From Homalodisca vitripennis (taxonomy: Eukaryota > Arthropoda > Insecta > Hemiptera > Cicadellidae), in the NCBI RefSeq assembly GCF_021130785.1, contig NC_060207.1, forward strand, positions 4,601,001 to 4,665,000: a stretch of DNA of 64,000 nt, read 5' to 3'. The number at the start of each line of letters is the position of its first letter. Within the stretch, counting starts at the first letter, position 1. The translations under genes and the position numbers were made by a program. The notes below the pieces were generated by a model that made no database searches, was not told where the DNA came from, and was given only the letters and a program-made list of their open reading frames with translations. Of this stretch, positions 11,710-20,744 are shown one piece after another.

Positions 11710-12440
11710 TACTGGATTCCTCGGTAAATCCGTCCCATCAGTTCCATAATGATGTTACAAATATGTTGGCTTTCTCGATAACGCTGTATCGTCAGTTTCA
11801 TATTGGATCTGAGAATACACTGGTCTCAAAGACATACAAGACCTATCACAAATTTCATAGTGCCATGCATTCACCAAGCACCACAACTAGCATGTTTCTA
11901 GTCTAGGTATTCAGAATACGCTAACTTCACCGGCGGCTATGTCTCAACAGTTCCGTAGTGGCGTGGAGAATACGATGGCTTTGCCGGGAACTATGCCTCA
12001 ACAGTTCCGTAGTGGCGTGGAGAATACGATGGCTTTGCCGGGAACTATGTCTCAACAGTTCCGTAGTGGCGTGGAGAATACGATGGCTTTGCCGGGAACT
12101 ATGCCTCAACAGTTCCGTAGTGGCGTGGAGAATACGATGGCTTCACCGGGAACTATGCCTCAACAGTTCCGTAGTGGCGTGGAGAATACGATGGCTTTGC
12201 CGGGAACTATGCCTCAACAGTTCCGTAGTGGCGTGGAGAATACGATGGCTTTGCCGGGAACTATGCCTCAACAGTTCCGTAGTGGCGTGGAGAATACGAT
12301 GGCGTCACCGGGAACTATGTCTCAACAGTTCCGTAGTGGCGTGGAGAATACGATGGCTTCGCCATCAGTTTGGTGTCGCTAGTGTTATAGCGGAACTCTG
12401 TCTCGTCATTGGTCAGTGGTGTTGACAATACGAGGACACT
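11710..12440 (+). repeat. 54-bp minisatellite, eight near-identical core copies with decayed flanks
   Basis: The core runs from 11939 to about 12370, with ATGYCTCAACAGTTCCGTAG repeated every 54 bp. Diverged units lie upstream (TCAGTTTCATATTGGATCTG near 11791) and downstream (GTCATTGGTCAGTGGTGTTG near 12404). Because 54 is a multiple of three, several frames stay open through the core on both strands. One plus frame encodes an 18-residue unit (MSQQFRSGVENTMALPGT) repeated eight times from 11939 to 12382. The simultaneous open frames and the decayed flanks argue for a minisatellite rather than a gene. Confidence 0.9.
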
Positions 12441-12499
12441 GGCGTCGTTGACAAGGGGACGGTGCCTTAGCAACCCGTGGATAAGCCCCCCGCCGGGCT

Positions 12500-12517
12500 G
12501 TGACGTCACGCTACGTC
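12500..12517. promoter_or_regulatory. Possible CRE/ATF-like palindrome TGACGTCA
   Basis: A perfect TGACGTCA lies at 12501-12508, followed by a half-site TACGTCAG. It sits in a locally GC-rich stretch (12440-12560) between the minisatellite and the Penelope-like element. The sequence matches the consensus for CREB/ATF factors, but there is no gene next to it and an 8-mer match is weak evidence. Confidence 0.15.
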
Positions 12518-12733
12518 AGGACATGGACATGGTGCAGGCGCTGAATTTGCACACCCCAGCACCAATATTTCTTAATCGGCTGGATTTATTATTAGTACGT
12601 GCCTTTTTTCTTTTAGCTACGAGTATACAGAGTAACAATTCTGTTTTAAGACGACCTTATAACTTTTAGCAGATATATCACAACCAAATGTGGCATGCCG
12701 TTACTGGTAATAGTAAGCTACTTTTCTGTGGAC

Positions 12734-12746
12734 ATGATAATTGGAT
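12734..12746. repeat. Target site duplication, left copy
   Basis: The 13-mer ATGATAATTGGAT here is repeated exactly at 14476-14488, on the other side of the Penelope-like element. Confidence 0.75.
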
Positions 12747-12777
12747 TGCTGTAGATGGAGCTTATATTGGTCACTGT

Positions 12778-12903
12778 TAAATTACATTAAAATACAAAAC
12801 CAATATTTAATACATTTTATTGTGAGGCCTTTCGATATCCAAGATACCTTTATCAGACACATCACAAAATAAATACAAAAAGTAAATTTGATTATTAATA
12901 ATA
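12778..12903 (-). repeat. Penelope-like terminal arm, left (element 3' end)
   Basis: This arm is the reverse complement of 14350-14475 with one substitution, at 12851. Read on the minus strand it is in the same sense as the ORF. Confidence 0.9.
12823..12872 (-). ncRNA. Degenerate hammerhead-ribozyme-like motif, sense strand of the element
   Basis: Read on the minus strand the arm has CTGATAA (12856-12850), a stem II hairpin GGTATC-TTG-GATATC, GAAA, and the palindrome AGGCCT followed by C. The hammerhead core requires CTGATGA. Here G8, the residue known to act as general acid, is A (plus-strand position 12851). I therefore expect no self-cleavage from this copy. Confidence 0.55.
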
Positions 12904-13000
12904 GTTAACATATGTGATTTAATAATAATTTGTCTTGGGTGGCGTAGTGTGTAAATATAATTAAATTATTACTGGTATTATACTATATAAATTTTGAATG

Positions 13001-14341
13001 TTATTTTTGTAATTTTCGTTTTAGTAATATTGAATTTTGAATTGGTCCATCTTCTTGATTTAATAGATCTTCTGTGTTTGTTTGATTTATGTAATATGAC
13101 TCCCATGCATTTAAATATTTTGGAGTGTTAACATGTTTTAATAGTTTTAAGTTTTTCTGTGATATAGTATGTCCGGTATTGATGCAGTGGTGTGCGACGG
13201 CAGATTTTTCTTTTCTGTTGAATTTAATGTGGGAGCAATGTTCTTTATATCGTGTATGAATTTTTCTTCTTGTTTGTCCAATGTATTTTTTGTTGCAGTC
13301 ATCACATTTAATTTGGTATATACCTGATTTATTAATAATTTCTTCTTCATCTTTTGGATTTTTTAATTTATTCTTCAATTGACTTGTTGTTTTATATGTG
13401 ATGTTTTTATTTGTATGTTTTTTTAATGATTTTTGTACATCTTTAGATATATTTGTCCATGTAGTGCTTATCCAATTTGTGTTTGTGTCTTTAATAGGTA
13501 AAAGTGTTGTCTTTGACTTTTTGTCATGTTTCTTTTTTGCTTTTTTAAATATATGTTCGACTAAATCTGTTTTATATCCATTAAAAACGGCAACATCTTT
13601 TATATACTGAAGTTCTTTTTTGAATTTTTCTTGTGATAAAGGCGTGTTTAATAATCTATATATCAATGAATGGAAGACTGCTCGTTTTTGTGTTGGTGGA
13701 TGGTTTGAGTCATTTGTTATAAAACGATCAGTGTGTGTTGTTTTACGATATATATCGAATTCTAATCGCTTTGAAATTGTGTTTTTTATTACTAAAATAT
13801 CTAAAAATGGAAGTGAGTTGTTGGATTCAATTTCATGAGTAAATTTAATGCTGGAGTAAAATGAATTTAGGTGATTTATAAAGTTATTAAGGTTTTCATT
13901 TTTGTTGAACACTGCAAATATATCGTCAACATATCGAATCCAAATTCTTGGAAAGTATGGTAGAGATTCTTTCACTAAAATTTCAAAGTGAATCATGAAA
14001 ATATTTGCAATGAAGGATGACAAAGGATTTCCCATTGCTGTTCCATTAGTTTGAAAATAAAATAAGTTTTTGAATTGAAAACAATTTTGATTCATACATA
14101 GATTAATTAGAAGCATGAACTCTTCAACTTCTTTGCTTGATAAATGTATAGACTGAAGCCAATCTTGTATTAAGAGAATCGTAGTGTTCATAGGTACGTT
14201 AGGATATAGAGAAGTAACATCAAAAGATACTAAGTACTCATCATCTTCAATTTCAATATTTTTTACTAAATTTAAAAATTCATATCTGTTTTTTATTGCT
14301 AATGAAGGAAATTGTGGTAGCTCTTTAAGTCTGGTTTGCAA
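13001..14341 (-). pseudogene. Penelope-like reverse transcriptase with C-terminal GIY-YIG endonuclease, N-terminally truncated
   Basis: The frame is open for 446 codons and ends in TAA at 13001-13003. It begins right after a stop inside the right arm, with a TTG and no ATG, so the N-terminal part is missing. Full Penelope-like proteins are considerably longer. Reverse transcriptase motifs are present in order: FDVTSLYPNVP (residues 40-50, catalytic Asp), GTAMGNPLSSF (100-110) and YVDD (137-140, catalytic Asp pair), followed by SLPFLDI (176-182). A lysine-rich linker leads to the endonuclease: GIYQIKC at 350-356, a CDDC zinc-type pair, KKYIGQT at 361-367, an Arg at about 374 and a Glu in NAWESYY at about 414. 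The domain would prime and copy the element's RNA at a nicked target. No internal stops or frameshifts occur, so the insertion appears young, although this copy is probably inactive because it lacks the 5' end. Confidence 0.93.
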
Positions 14342-14349
14342 TTATTAAT

Positions 14350-14475
14350 TATTATTAATAATCAAATTTACTTTTTGTATTTATTTTGTGATGTGTCTGA
14401 TGAAGGTATCTTGGATATCGAAAGGCCTCACAATAAAATGTATTAAATATTGGTTTTGTATTTTAATGTAATTTA
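14350..14475 (+). repeat. Penelope-like terminal arm, right (inverted fragment at 5' end)
   Basis: This arm is the reverse complement of 12778-12903 with one difference. It lies upstream of the ORF in antisense orientation. Confidence 0.9.
14380..14440 (+). ncRNA. Hammerhead-ribozyme-like motif in Penelope-like arm
   Basis: On the plus strand, CTGATGA (14397-14403) is followed by an extra A, a 6-bp stem II (GGTATC 14405-14410 / GATATC 14414-14419, loop TTG), GAAA (14420-14423), and AGGCCT (14423-14428), a palindrome serving as a minimal stem III. C at 14429 is the expected cleavage nucleotide. ACA (14430-14432) can pair with TGT (14394-14396) to start stem I. All core nucleotides of the type I hammerhead are present. 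Penelope-like elements are known to encode minimal hammerheads with a very short stem III, thought to act as dimers, and the self-complementary AGGCCT fits that. The extra A after the core and the imperfect outer stem I make activity uncertain. Confidence 0.6.
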
Positions 14476-14488
14476 ATGATAATTGGAT
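14476..14488. repeat. Target site duplication, right copy
   Basis: Exact copy of the 13-mer ATGATAATTGGAT at 12734-12746. It marks the other junction of the Penelope-like insertion. Confidence 0.75.
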
Positions 14489-14783
14489 GTCAACTTGGGG
14501 GGACGGCCCAACGGAGGTAATAAGAACACCTTTATTGACAGCTTATCTTCGGTTGTACATAATGTTAAAGGTCTAATTAAACTAAAAACAATGCCTCAAA
14601 GCCGACGTCTGAAGGTTGATCCAGTCGGAAGAAACAAAGTTTATAAAATGTGTAATACATTTTACATAAGAATAACAAATACTGCACCTGTTACAATTTT
14701 AATAGAATCCTTTTTGAGTGACCTAATTTCAAAATAGATGTTGAAATTGTTCTCCTCCGGCCGTTTGGCAATTTGCTAACCGG

Positions 14784-15075
14784 TTATAAAAGCTGGTTAC
14801 TGCATTTTACACGTGTTATCGTGGAATACCTTGAGCTTCCTATGTCCAAGTTAGATCGGATCTGCAGGCTGAGTTTAATAAACTTTTTCTTTGAGGTAGC
14901 CACATAAAAAGTAGCTAGACGGAGTAAGATCAGGAAACCAGCCGGCCACCCAATCGCTTCACGTCTTCCAGTCCTCCGGTATGGGATTATTGTACCTAAG
15001 TATTGCCTCACTTGAATACCATGGTGTGGCGTTGCTGATCTAAAATCATCTTTGGAAGCCAGTGCCAAGACTACC
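14784..15075 (-). pseudogene. DDE transposase relic (mariner/SETMAR-type C-terminal domain)
   Basis: On the minus strand one frame reads ATPHHGIQVRQYLGTI then GRREAIGWPAG. After a frameshift near 14945 another frame continues with FPDLTPSSYFLCGYLKEKV. Joined, this is the DDE/D transposase signature of the pattern APPH..V..YL....IGRRG.IEWPARSPDL.PLD.F.WG.LKEKV. The copy at 30262-30702 has the same motifs in better shape, so both belong to one family. This one is broken by the frameshift and by stops (after EKVY), and both the N-terminal helix-turn-helix and the first catalytic Asp region are missing. It is a dead fragment. Confidence 0.75.
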
Positions 15076-15159
15076 GTGTAGAAGTATCTTACTATTACCA
15101 ATAACGGTATGCCAAATGTAATTGTGATATCTCCTCTCGCTTCAAAGTTATAAAGTCAC

Positions 15160-15345
15160 TCGTAGTTACCCGCGGTTTCGCACGCAGTTTAGTAGGTGTT
15201 GCACGATGCACGTGTGTGAACTCTGCTGGTTCCAGCGAATTATATATCAGACGTCGATGTTAAGTTGGCCTTCATGCAGTAATCAAGAAATATGTAAAAA
15301 AGTTTAAGTTGTGGCCATTGCAATTGACTTGTTCTCAGTAAGATT
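15160..15345 (+). mobile_element. RTE/SINE-like element, 5' fragment
   Basis: It starts with TACCCGCGGTTTCGCACGC. It then matches the order of blocks at 24256-24420 (GGTTC..GAATTATAT, ACG(T/C)CGATGT, ATCAAGAAA, GCCATTG). The 3' part with the TA tail, present in the 24 kb copy, is absent here. Confidence 0.55.
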
Positions 15346-15941
15346 TGCGCCATATTTGATTCCGTCTTGTTTTCAGACCAAGAAAATATTTATCACAGAT
15401 CATAGAAGCCCAGTTCTGTCAAAAGTGAACTAAGAAGAGTTTTATATCAGTCTTTAAATTTACAGTAAAAGTTAGATAGCAACATTTCCTTTTAGATCTA
15501 ATAATTAGTATTTGATAAAAATGCACAGTTACATCTACATTAACAATGACAACACTGAAAACTGAAAAATATTTTAGTACATTTAGAGTACATTTTACAA
15601 AATAGAGACATTATGTTTTTACGTTTATTCTATAACCGAATTAACAGTATAAACTATAGTTCATGAATTAGTAGCCTATATTTTAAAAGTCAAGTTAATT
15701 ATGATTTTTCTTGGCTGACTATTGGAATACCAGAAAATGTTCAGTTTATTTTGCACGTTTCCTCTTCAAACAATATTCAAAGTTTTAATTAAACGCCTAG
15801 TGCCTAAAGTTTTTGTTGCCGTGAATAGAGACGGAGTTTTGTAGCCTTTTCGATGAATAGAATATTTACGTTTAATTATTTTCCCTTTGGAATTTAATTA
15901 TTAGTAACAAATCGTAATGTGTGTGTGTCACTGCCCTCATT

Positions 15942-15993
15942 TAGCACCCTCTTCCGAGACGTCAAATTTGACGAGACTAGCTATGGGGTGCTA
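15942..15993. repeat. Imperfect palindrome with a perfect 12-bp core
   Basis: TAGCACCC (15942-15949) is inverted as GGGGTGCTA (15985-15993). In the middle lies GTCAAATTTGAC, a perfect palindrome flanked by CGAGAC and GAGACT. Another GAGCACCCC follows at about 16016. It may be a small foldback element or a binding site; nothing decides between these. Confidence 0.4.
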
Positions 15994-16598
15994 TGTCCAG
16001 GGGATGCTAAATCAGGAGCACCCCCCGACAACAATACCATTACAGTTTCATAATTGGGTTTAGAACCTAATCTCACCAGCCTTGATGTAGTACTCAGCAC
16101 ACTTTGTGCGCTGACGTTGGGAGCAAGACAAGAAATCAGGACATAAGTTGTACTGAATATTAATTTGTAAACCTAAAACAATAATGACTAGGAAACTTAG
16201 CATCCTTTTTATAGTGTAACGCATTCAGATTTGGAGTTAAATTTACAGTAAACGTAATGCTCTATCATTCATGAAACTTGCAGGATTTACTCTCTTTTAG
16301 ATTGCCATTCAATTCTTTTTAGTTGAAACTATAGTTTATTTTTGCCTACGAATTTTTTATATAAGAGCTATCACAAATTGCATATCGGTCGATAAGAACT
16401 TCTTTATCAAACTAGCGTCAGATAACGAAATAATCTCGCCTACTTGAACCATTCGAACCATTCTGTGAGGCACAGAGCTTGCATACCTGTCGTTTAAACA
16501 CTGAAATGGGATTAAGTGTACATCTTGAGGGACTAAGTTAATTCACCAAGTATTCTCCCATACATCTTACGTTGTGTGTGCATCAGTTCGGTCTTATA

Positions 16599-17684
16599 AT
16601 GATGTCGTTAAATGATCTACCAGTGGAAATGTTGGAAGAGATATTTCAACGTCTGGATGTAGAAGATATGTTGAACGCTTGGGAAGCTGTAGGTTTAGAT
16701 GGAGGGGAAACCTATTGGAGCAAGGTTTGCAGAAGAGAAGGATACAACAAGATGATTGGTGTGGACGATACCTGGAGAAGTGTAGTTCGCCGCAACGTAA
16801 ACTGGAGATTCCGGAGATTTGTAAAACGTGAGTATGTACTGGAAGACTATTCACCATTTCCGGTCTGGTCCTCTCCGTCACTAGTAATAGCTCAAAAGCT
16901 TCATTTAGAAAATATATTATCAAAAGACCCTGTAGTCCCGAAATTGGAAGTATTCAACGTAAGTAACGAGCCCAATATGGTCCAAACAATGGAAGATGTA
17001 GAGTGCTTCAAAATCTGTGGTTCCAAGCTGTTGGTCTACAATGGTTCATTGTTCCGAATATACACATTACAACAAGGTCAGTACTGTGAAATCTTCCATT
17101 CAGAGCACGAAAAAATAACACTATCGGCACTCTCCAACGAGTTCTTTGCTTTCGTGGACTCCACCTCTAGAAATATTCGGGTTGTCGATTTTCTCAAACT
17201 CGAGGACTTAAATTGGACTTTACCCCAAGATCAAGAAATTACTTCACTATCAATTTGTGATATGGTGTTGAACATAGTTTACGTAACACGGTTAGAATCA
17301 CATTATTATCTAGAAAGATACAATTTAGAGGAGAGAACAGTCATAAATAATGTACTACTCTCCGAACACATAATTTCTTCATTATCGGATTTTGCCGTCA
17401 ATCCTCTCCTTGTTGTCTATCGGGTAGTTGATTACGGCAGTGACTATCTGGTTGTCAGGAAGCTGGATGGGCAACTGGTAAATACGTTTAAAAATTGTTC
17501 TTTGACAGCTTTAGATGGAGAACATGTGGTTTATACCAACTGTTATGATGATCAATTTTTGTACATATGGACAAGCAAAACCACCAACGTTCACCCAAAG
17601 AAACTAGTTTTGGAAAGGGGCCAGTGTAACTATAGAGAACGATACACTGCATGCATATTCAGTTCACTTCTGATTCTCTCGTAG
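16599..17684 (+). CDS. F-box protein with propeller-like C-terminal region, interrupted by in-frame TAG
   Basis: The first ATG is at 16599 (a second follows at 16602). The ORF runs 361 codons to a TAG at 17682-17684, and the same frame then stays open for 96 more codons to 17975. Residues 3-32 form an F-box (SLNDLPVEMLEEIFQRL..EDMLNAW), which in the family binds Skp1 and recruits substrates to SCF ubiquitin ligases. A basic, Trp-rich linker follows (TWRSVVRRNVNWRFRRF, about 65-81), as in insect F-box/WD-like proteins. The rest alternates short hydrophobic strands (FKICGSKLLVYNGSLFRIY, ITSLSICDMVLNIVYVTRL) consistent with a beta-propeller substrate-binding domain. Classic WD dipeptides are not obvious. 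It is intronless across at least 1.08 kb. TGTGTGCATCAG just before the ORF (ending 16586) could be a splice acceptor of a 5' UTR exon. No neighbour gene is near, and AATAAA lies at 18339. It may be a functional shorter protein, a stop-readthrough gene or a young pseudogene. Confidence 0.75.
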   Translation: MMSLNDLPVEMLEEIFQRLDVEDMLNAWEAVGLDGGETYWSKVCRREGYNKMIGVDDTWRSVVRRNVNWRFRRFVKREYVLEDYSPFPVWSSPSLVIAQKLHLENILSKDPVVPKLEVFNVSNEPNMVQTMEDVECFKICGSKLLVYNGSLFRIYTLQQGQYCEIFHSEHEKITLSALSNEFFAFVDSTSRNIRVVDFLKLEDLNWTLPQDQEITSLSICDMVLNIVYVTRLESHYYLERYNLEERTVINNVLLSEHIISSLSDFAVNPLLVVYRVVDYGSDYLVVRKLDGQLVNTFKNCSLTALDGEHVVYTNCYDDQFLYIWTSKTTNVHPKKLVLERGQCNYRERYTACIFSSLLILS

Positions 17685-17975
17685 TTAGATTTCTTTTCAG
17701 TGATCGACATCCAGAATGCTACTTGCCTGTATGAAGTTGTCTTTGAAAGTCATTACTTGAACTTATATAGACATTTTTCAAACGTATATGTAAACGAATA
17801 TTTTTACGTATTGTACCAAGTTACAAAGGACGAAGAACAGGAAGTTTGCGAGAGTTCAGAGTATTCTATCTATGGAATAAGTCCGATTTCGGAGATCAAG
17901 AATATCACACAAAAAGGTAATCAGTCATCGACTACAAATGATAAAGTGGTTCTAGTTATCTATGACTTCCGTTAG
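17685..17975 (+). CDS. In-frame continuation of the F-box ORF after the TAG
   Basis: Immediately after the TAG at 17682-17684 the same frame continues with LDFFSVIDIQNATCLYEVVF and ends at a TAG at 17973-17975, 96 codons. The alternation of hydrophobic and polar residues (LYRHFSNVYVNEYFYVLYQV) matches the strand pattern of the preceding domain, so I read it as the missing end of the same protein, possibly the last propeller blade, rather than a separate gene. A GT..AG pair brackets 20 bp around the stop (17681-17700), but that is too short for an intron and its removal would shift the frame. The full chain would be about 457 residues plus the stop position. Confidence 0.55.
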   Translation, partial: LDFFSVIDIQNATCLYEVVFESHYLNLYRHFSNVYVNEYFYVLYQVTKDEEQEVCESSEYSIYGISPISEIKNITQKGNQSSTTNDKVVLVIYDFR

Positions 17976-18825
17976 TTTCTACGTGATAATTCTTTCTTTC
18001 TGCAAAATCATACAAATCTGAACTAACCAATTTTATTTAATTGACTTTGAAGGTAACCTTAATCTTTTTCTCTACCTCACTGATGTCATTTTATTCCTTT
18101 AGAAGATCTAACAGTTACTGTAAATTTTAGGACTGTCATAATTTTTATTGGATTGCTGACGAGGTTTATGGGTTATGTTTCAACATTATACAGTAATACA
18201 ATATTAATCTTTGAGAATAATTAATCATAGTAGTTTATCTATCCCTACTATCTATAGTTAAGAGCGAATATATTTTGAAATGAACGGCTTTTTGAACGTT
18301 GTACTATCTTCTGAGTTCAAGATATGTATTACTAGGCAAATAAATAATAAATAATATCAATTAACTATAAAAACGGAAAAAATTGACATTTTGTACCGTA
18401 TAGGAAATTTGATATTGATTGAATTACAATATAAATTATTGCTTTTAATAGGTGTTTTCTTGCTATGACGAAAACACATAGAATGTAATACATTAGCTAT
18501 TACATTGGAGGACATCTACCTTTAAAAGTAAGTTTTAGTGTATAAGTATATTATTAAAATTTTATTTTATAATTCTAATATCTTATTTCAACCCTTTTCC
18601 TACCATTCACGTGTAATTTTCTCCATTTTTGAGCTAATAGTTATAATATTCATATATAGAAGATAAAAGAAATGTCATTTTATAGTTAAACAGTAGTTTG
18701 TTCCAAAACAAATAAAGAAAAAATAATAGAGTGATTTTAAATATTAAAAGTTTTGTGTCAGTGGTTTAAAGACATTACCTACACATAGAAGATCATTAAC
18801 AGAGCGTATATGTAAGCATAAGCAC
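17976..18825. other. AT-rich 3' flank of the F-box ORF
   Basis: There are no further ORFs of note. Polyadenylation-type AATAAA hexamers occur at 18339-18344, with overlapping repeats just after, and at 18711-18716. Confidence 0.45.
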
Positions 18826-19140
18826 AGGTTATACATTACCGCGCAGATACATAAAGTAGCATTTAGATGCTCTATACAAGTAAGTTTTTTTTAATAAAAA
18901 CGGATTGTATATATTTCATATCAGCAAACAGTTTCTTTGTTGATGGTTATTTCAGTGTTTGGATGACATTGCAGTGGAATAGAAACGCTCTTGCAGGTAA
19001 ATGTTGTTAGTCGACCTTCTTGCTGGAGATGGGAAGGTAAACACTTCAAAGACAGACTTATTTTGTTTTCTTTGTGAGAGGCGCGGATGTCATCCCTGGA
19101 CTGAGCTTGCTTTATCTTGTTACAACTCGCGGTGTATTCC
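18826..19140 (+). repeat. Dispersed repeat module, copy B
   Basis: Second copy of the module at 11395-11690, in the same orientation and roughly 80-90 percent alike by eye. It ends at the same CTCGCGGTRTATTCCT boundary, after which the 104-bp array begins. In effect the terminal TATTCCTGAG of the module is the first part of the array unit. Confidence 0.75.
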
Positions 19141-20470
19141 TGAGTTGAGCTCAATATTGTGCGAGTGACAGCTCTGGTCCCCCTAACATTCCTAACCGTA
19201 GTTGGTAATGTATCCTACTTAATTATTATATACTATATATTCCTGAGCTGAGCTCAGATATTGTGCGAGTGACAGCTCTGGTCCTCTTAACATTCCTAAC
19301 CGTAGTTGGTAATGTATCCTACTTAATTATTATATACTATATATTCCTGAGCTGAGCTCAGATATTGTGCGAGTGACAGCTCTGGTCCCCCTAACATTCC
19401 TAACCGTAGTTGGTAATGTATCCTACTTAATTATTATATACTATATATTCCTGAGCTGAGCTCAATATTGTGCGAGTGACAGCTCTGGTCCCCCTAACAT
19501 TCCTAACCGTAGTTGGTAATGTATCCTACTTAATTATTATATACTATATATTCCTGAGCTGAGCTCAGATATTGTGCGAGTGACAGCTCTGGTCCTCTTA
19601 ACATTCCTAACCGTAGTTGGTAATGTATCCTACTTAATTATTATATACTATATATTCCTGAGCTGAGCTCAGATATTGTGCGAGTGACAGCTCTGGTCCT
19701 CTTAACATTCCTAACCGTAGTTGGTAATGTATCCTACTTAATTATTATATACTATATATTCCTGAGCTGAGCTCAGATATTGTGCGAGTGACAGCTCTGG
19801 TCCTCTTAACATTCCTAACCGTAGTTGGTAATGTATCCTACTTAATTATTATATACTATATATTCCTGAGCTGAGCTCAGATATTGTGCGAGTGACAGCT
19901 CTGGTCCTCTTAACATTCCTAACCGTAGTTGGTAATGTATCCTACTTAATTATTATATACTATATATTCCTGAGCTGAGCTCAGATATTGTGCGAGTGAC
20001 AGCTCTGGTCCTCTTAACATTCCTAACCGTAGTTGGTAATGTATCCTACTTAATTATTATATACTATATATTCCTGAGCTGAGCTCAGATATTGTGCGAG
20101 TGACAGCTCTGGTCCTCTTAACATTCCTAACCGTAGTTGGTAATGTATCCTACTTAATTATTATATACTATATATTCCTGAGCTGAGCTCAGATATTGTG
20201 CGAGTGACAGCTCTGGTCCTCTTAACATTCCTAACCGTAGTTGGTAATGTATCCTACTTAATTATTATATACTATATATTCCTGAGCTGAGCTCAGATAT
20301 TGTGCGAGTGACAGCTCTGGTCCTCTTAACATTCCTAACCGTAGTTGGTAATGTATCCTACTTAATTATTATATACTATATATTCCTGAGCTGAGCTCAG
20401 ATATTGTGCGAGTGACAGCTCTGGTCCCCCTAACACTCCTAACCGTAGTTGGTAATGTATTCTACTTAAT
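19135..20470 (+). repeat. 104-bp tandem array, about 13 copies
   Basis: TATTCCTGAG recurs at 19135, 19238 and 19342 and onwards every 102-104 bp. Units contain GTGCGAGTGACAGCTCTGGT, CCTAACCGTAGTTGG and TTATATACTATATATTCC. Sub-types differ at CCCCCTAAC versus CCTCTTAAC and at CTCAATATT versus CTCAGATATT. The copies are almost identical, which indicates recent amplification. Confidence 0.95.
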
Positions 20471-20744
20471 TATTATATATAATATATTTGATATTAATCA
20501 AGGTAGAAGCACACCAGATAACGTATTGCGTTACAGGCTTCGCTGAAGTTGTAGGTAATGTTTCAAGACCAAAACTCATTTTATTATCCTGAAGTCCTGC
20601 AAACAGACACACAAGGGTTAAATAATAAATAAGGTTTATATTTTGACACGCTAAGTTATGATCATCAGACTATATTTTACAATAAAACTGTGTCAATAAA
20701 TGTCACTTCAGTCTGTGACGGTCAAACGAAACAAAATTGTTACA
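20471..20744. other. Spacer between two arrays
   Basis: AT-rich sequence with no ORF or repeat that I can support. Confidence 0.5.

Larger units (their letters stand above)
12747..14475 (-). mobile_element. 5'-truncated Penelope-like retroelement with inverted terminal arms
   Basis: The insertion is bounded by a 13-bp direct repeat. It carries a reverse transcriptase plus GIY-YIG ORF on the minus strand, flanked by two inverted arms of about 126 bp (12778-12903 and 14350-14475) that differ at a single position. The left arm is the element's own 3' terminal repeat; the right arm is an inverted piece at the truncated 5' end. Terminal repeats, 5' truncation, an inverted 5' fragment and a target duplication of this size are all known features of Penelope-like elements. 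The arms carry hammerhead-like motifs, listed separately. Confidence 0.9.

Noticed and set aside
11927..12425. Repeat protein in the 54-bp array
   Set aside because: The period is a multiple of three, so several frames on both strands are open at once. Decayed units on both sides do not preserve any frame.
13147..13838. ORFs in other frames over the Penelope-like element
   Set aside because: They are shadows of the 446-codon RT/GIY-YIG frame, whose motifs are unambiguous.
17681..17700. GT..AG pair around the F-box TAG as a micro-intron
   Set aside because: Twenty bases is shorter than any normal spliceosomal intron, and removing them would shift the frame. Reading on in frame gives the better protein.
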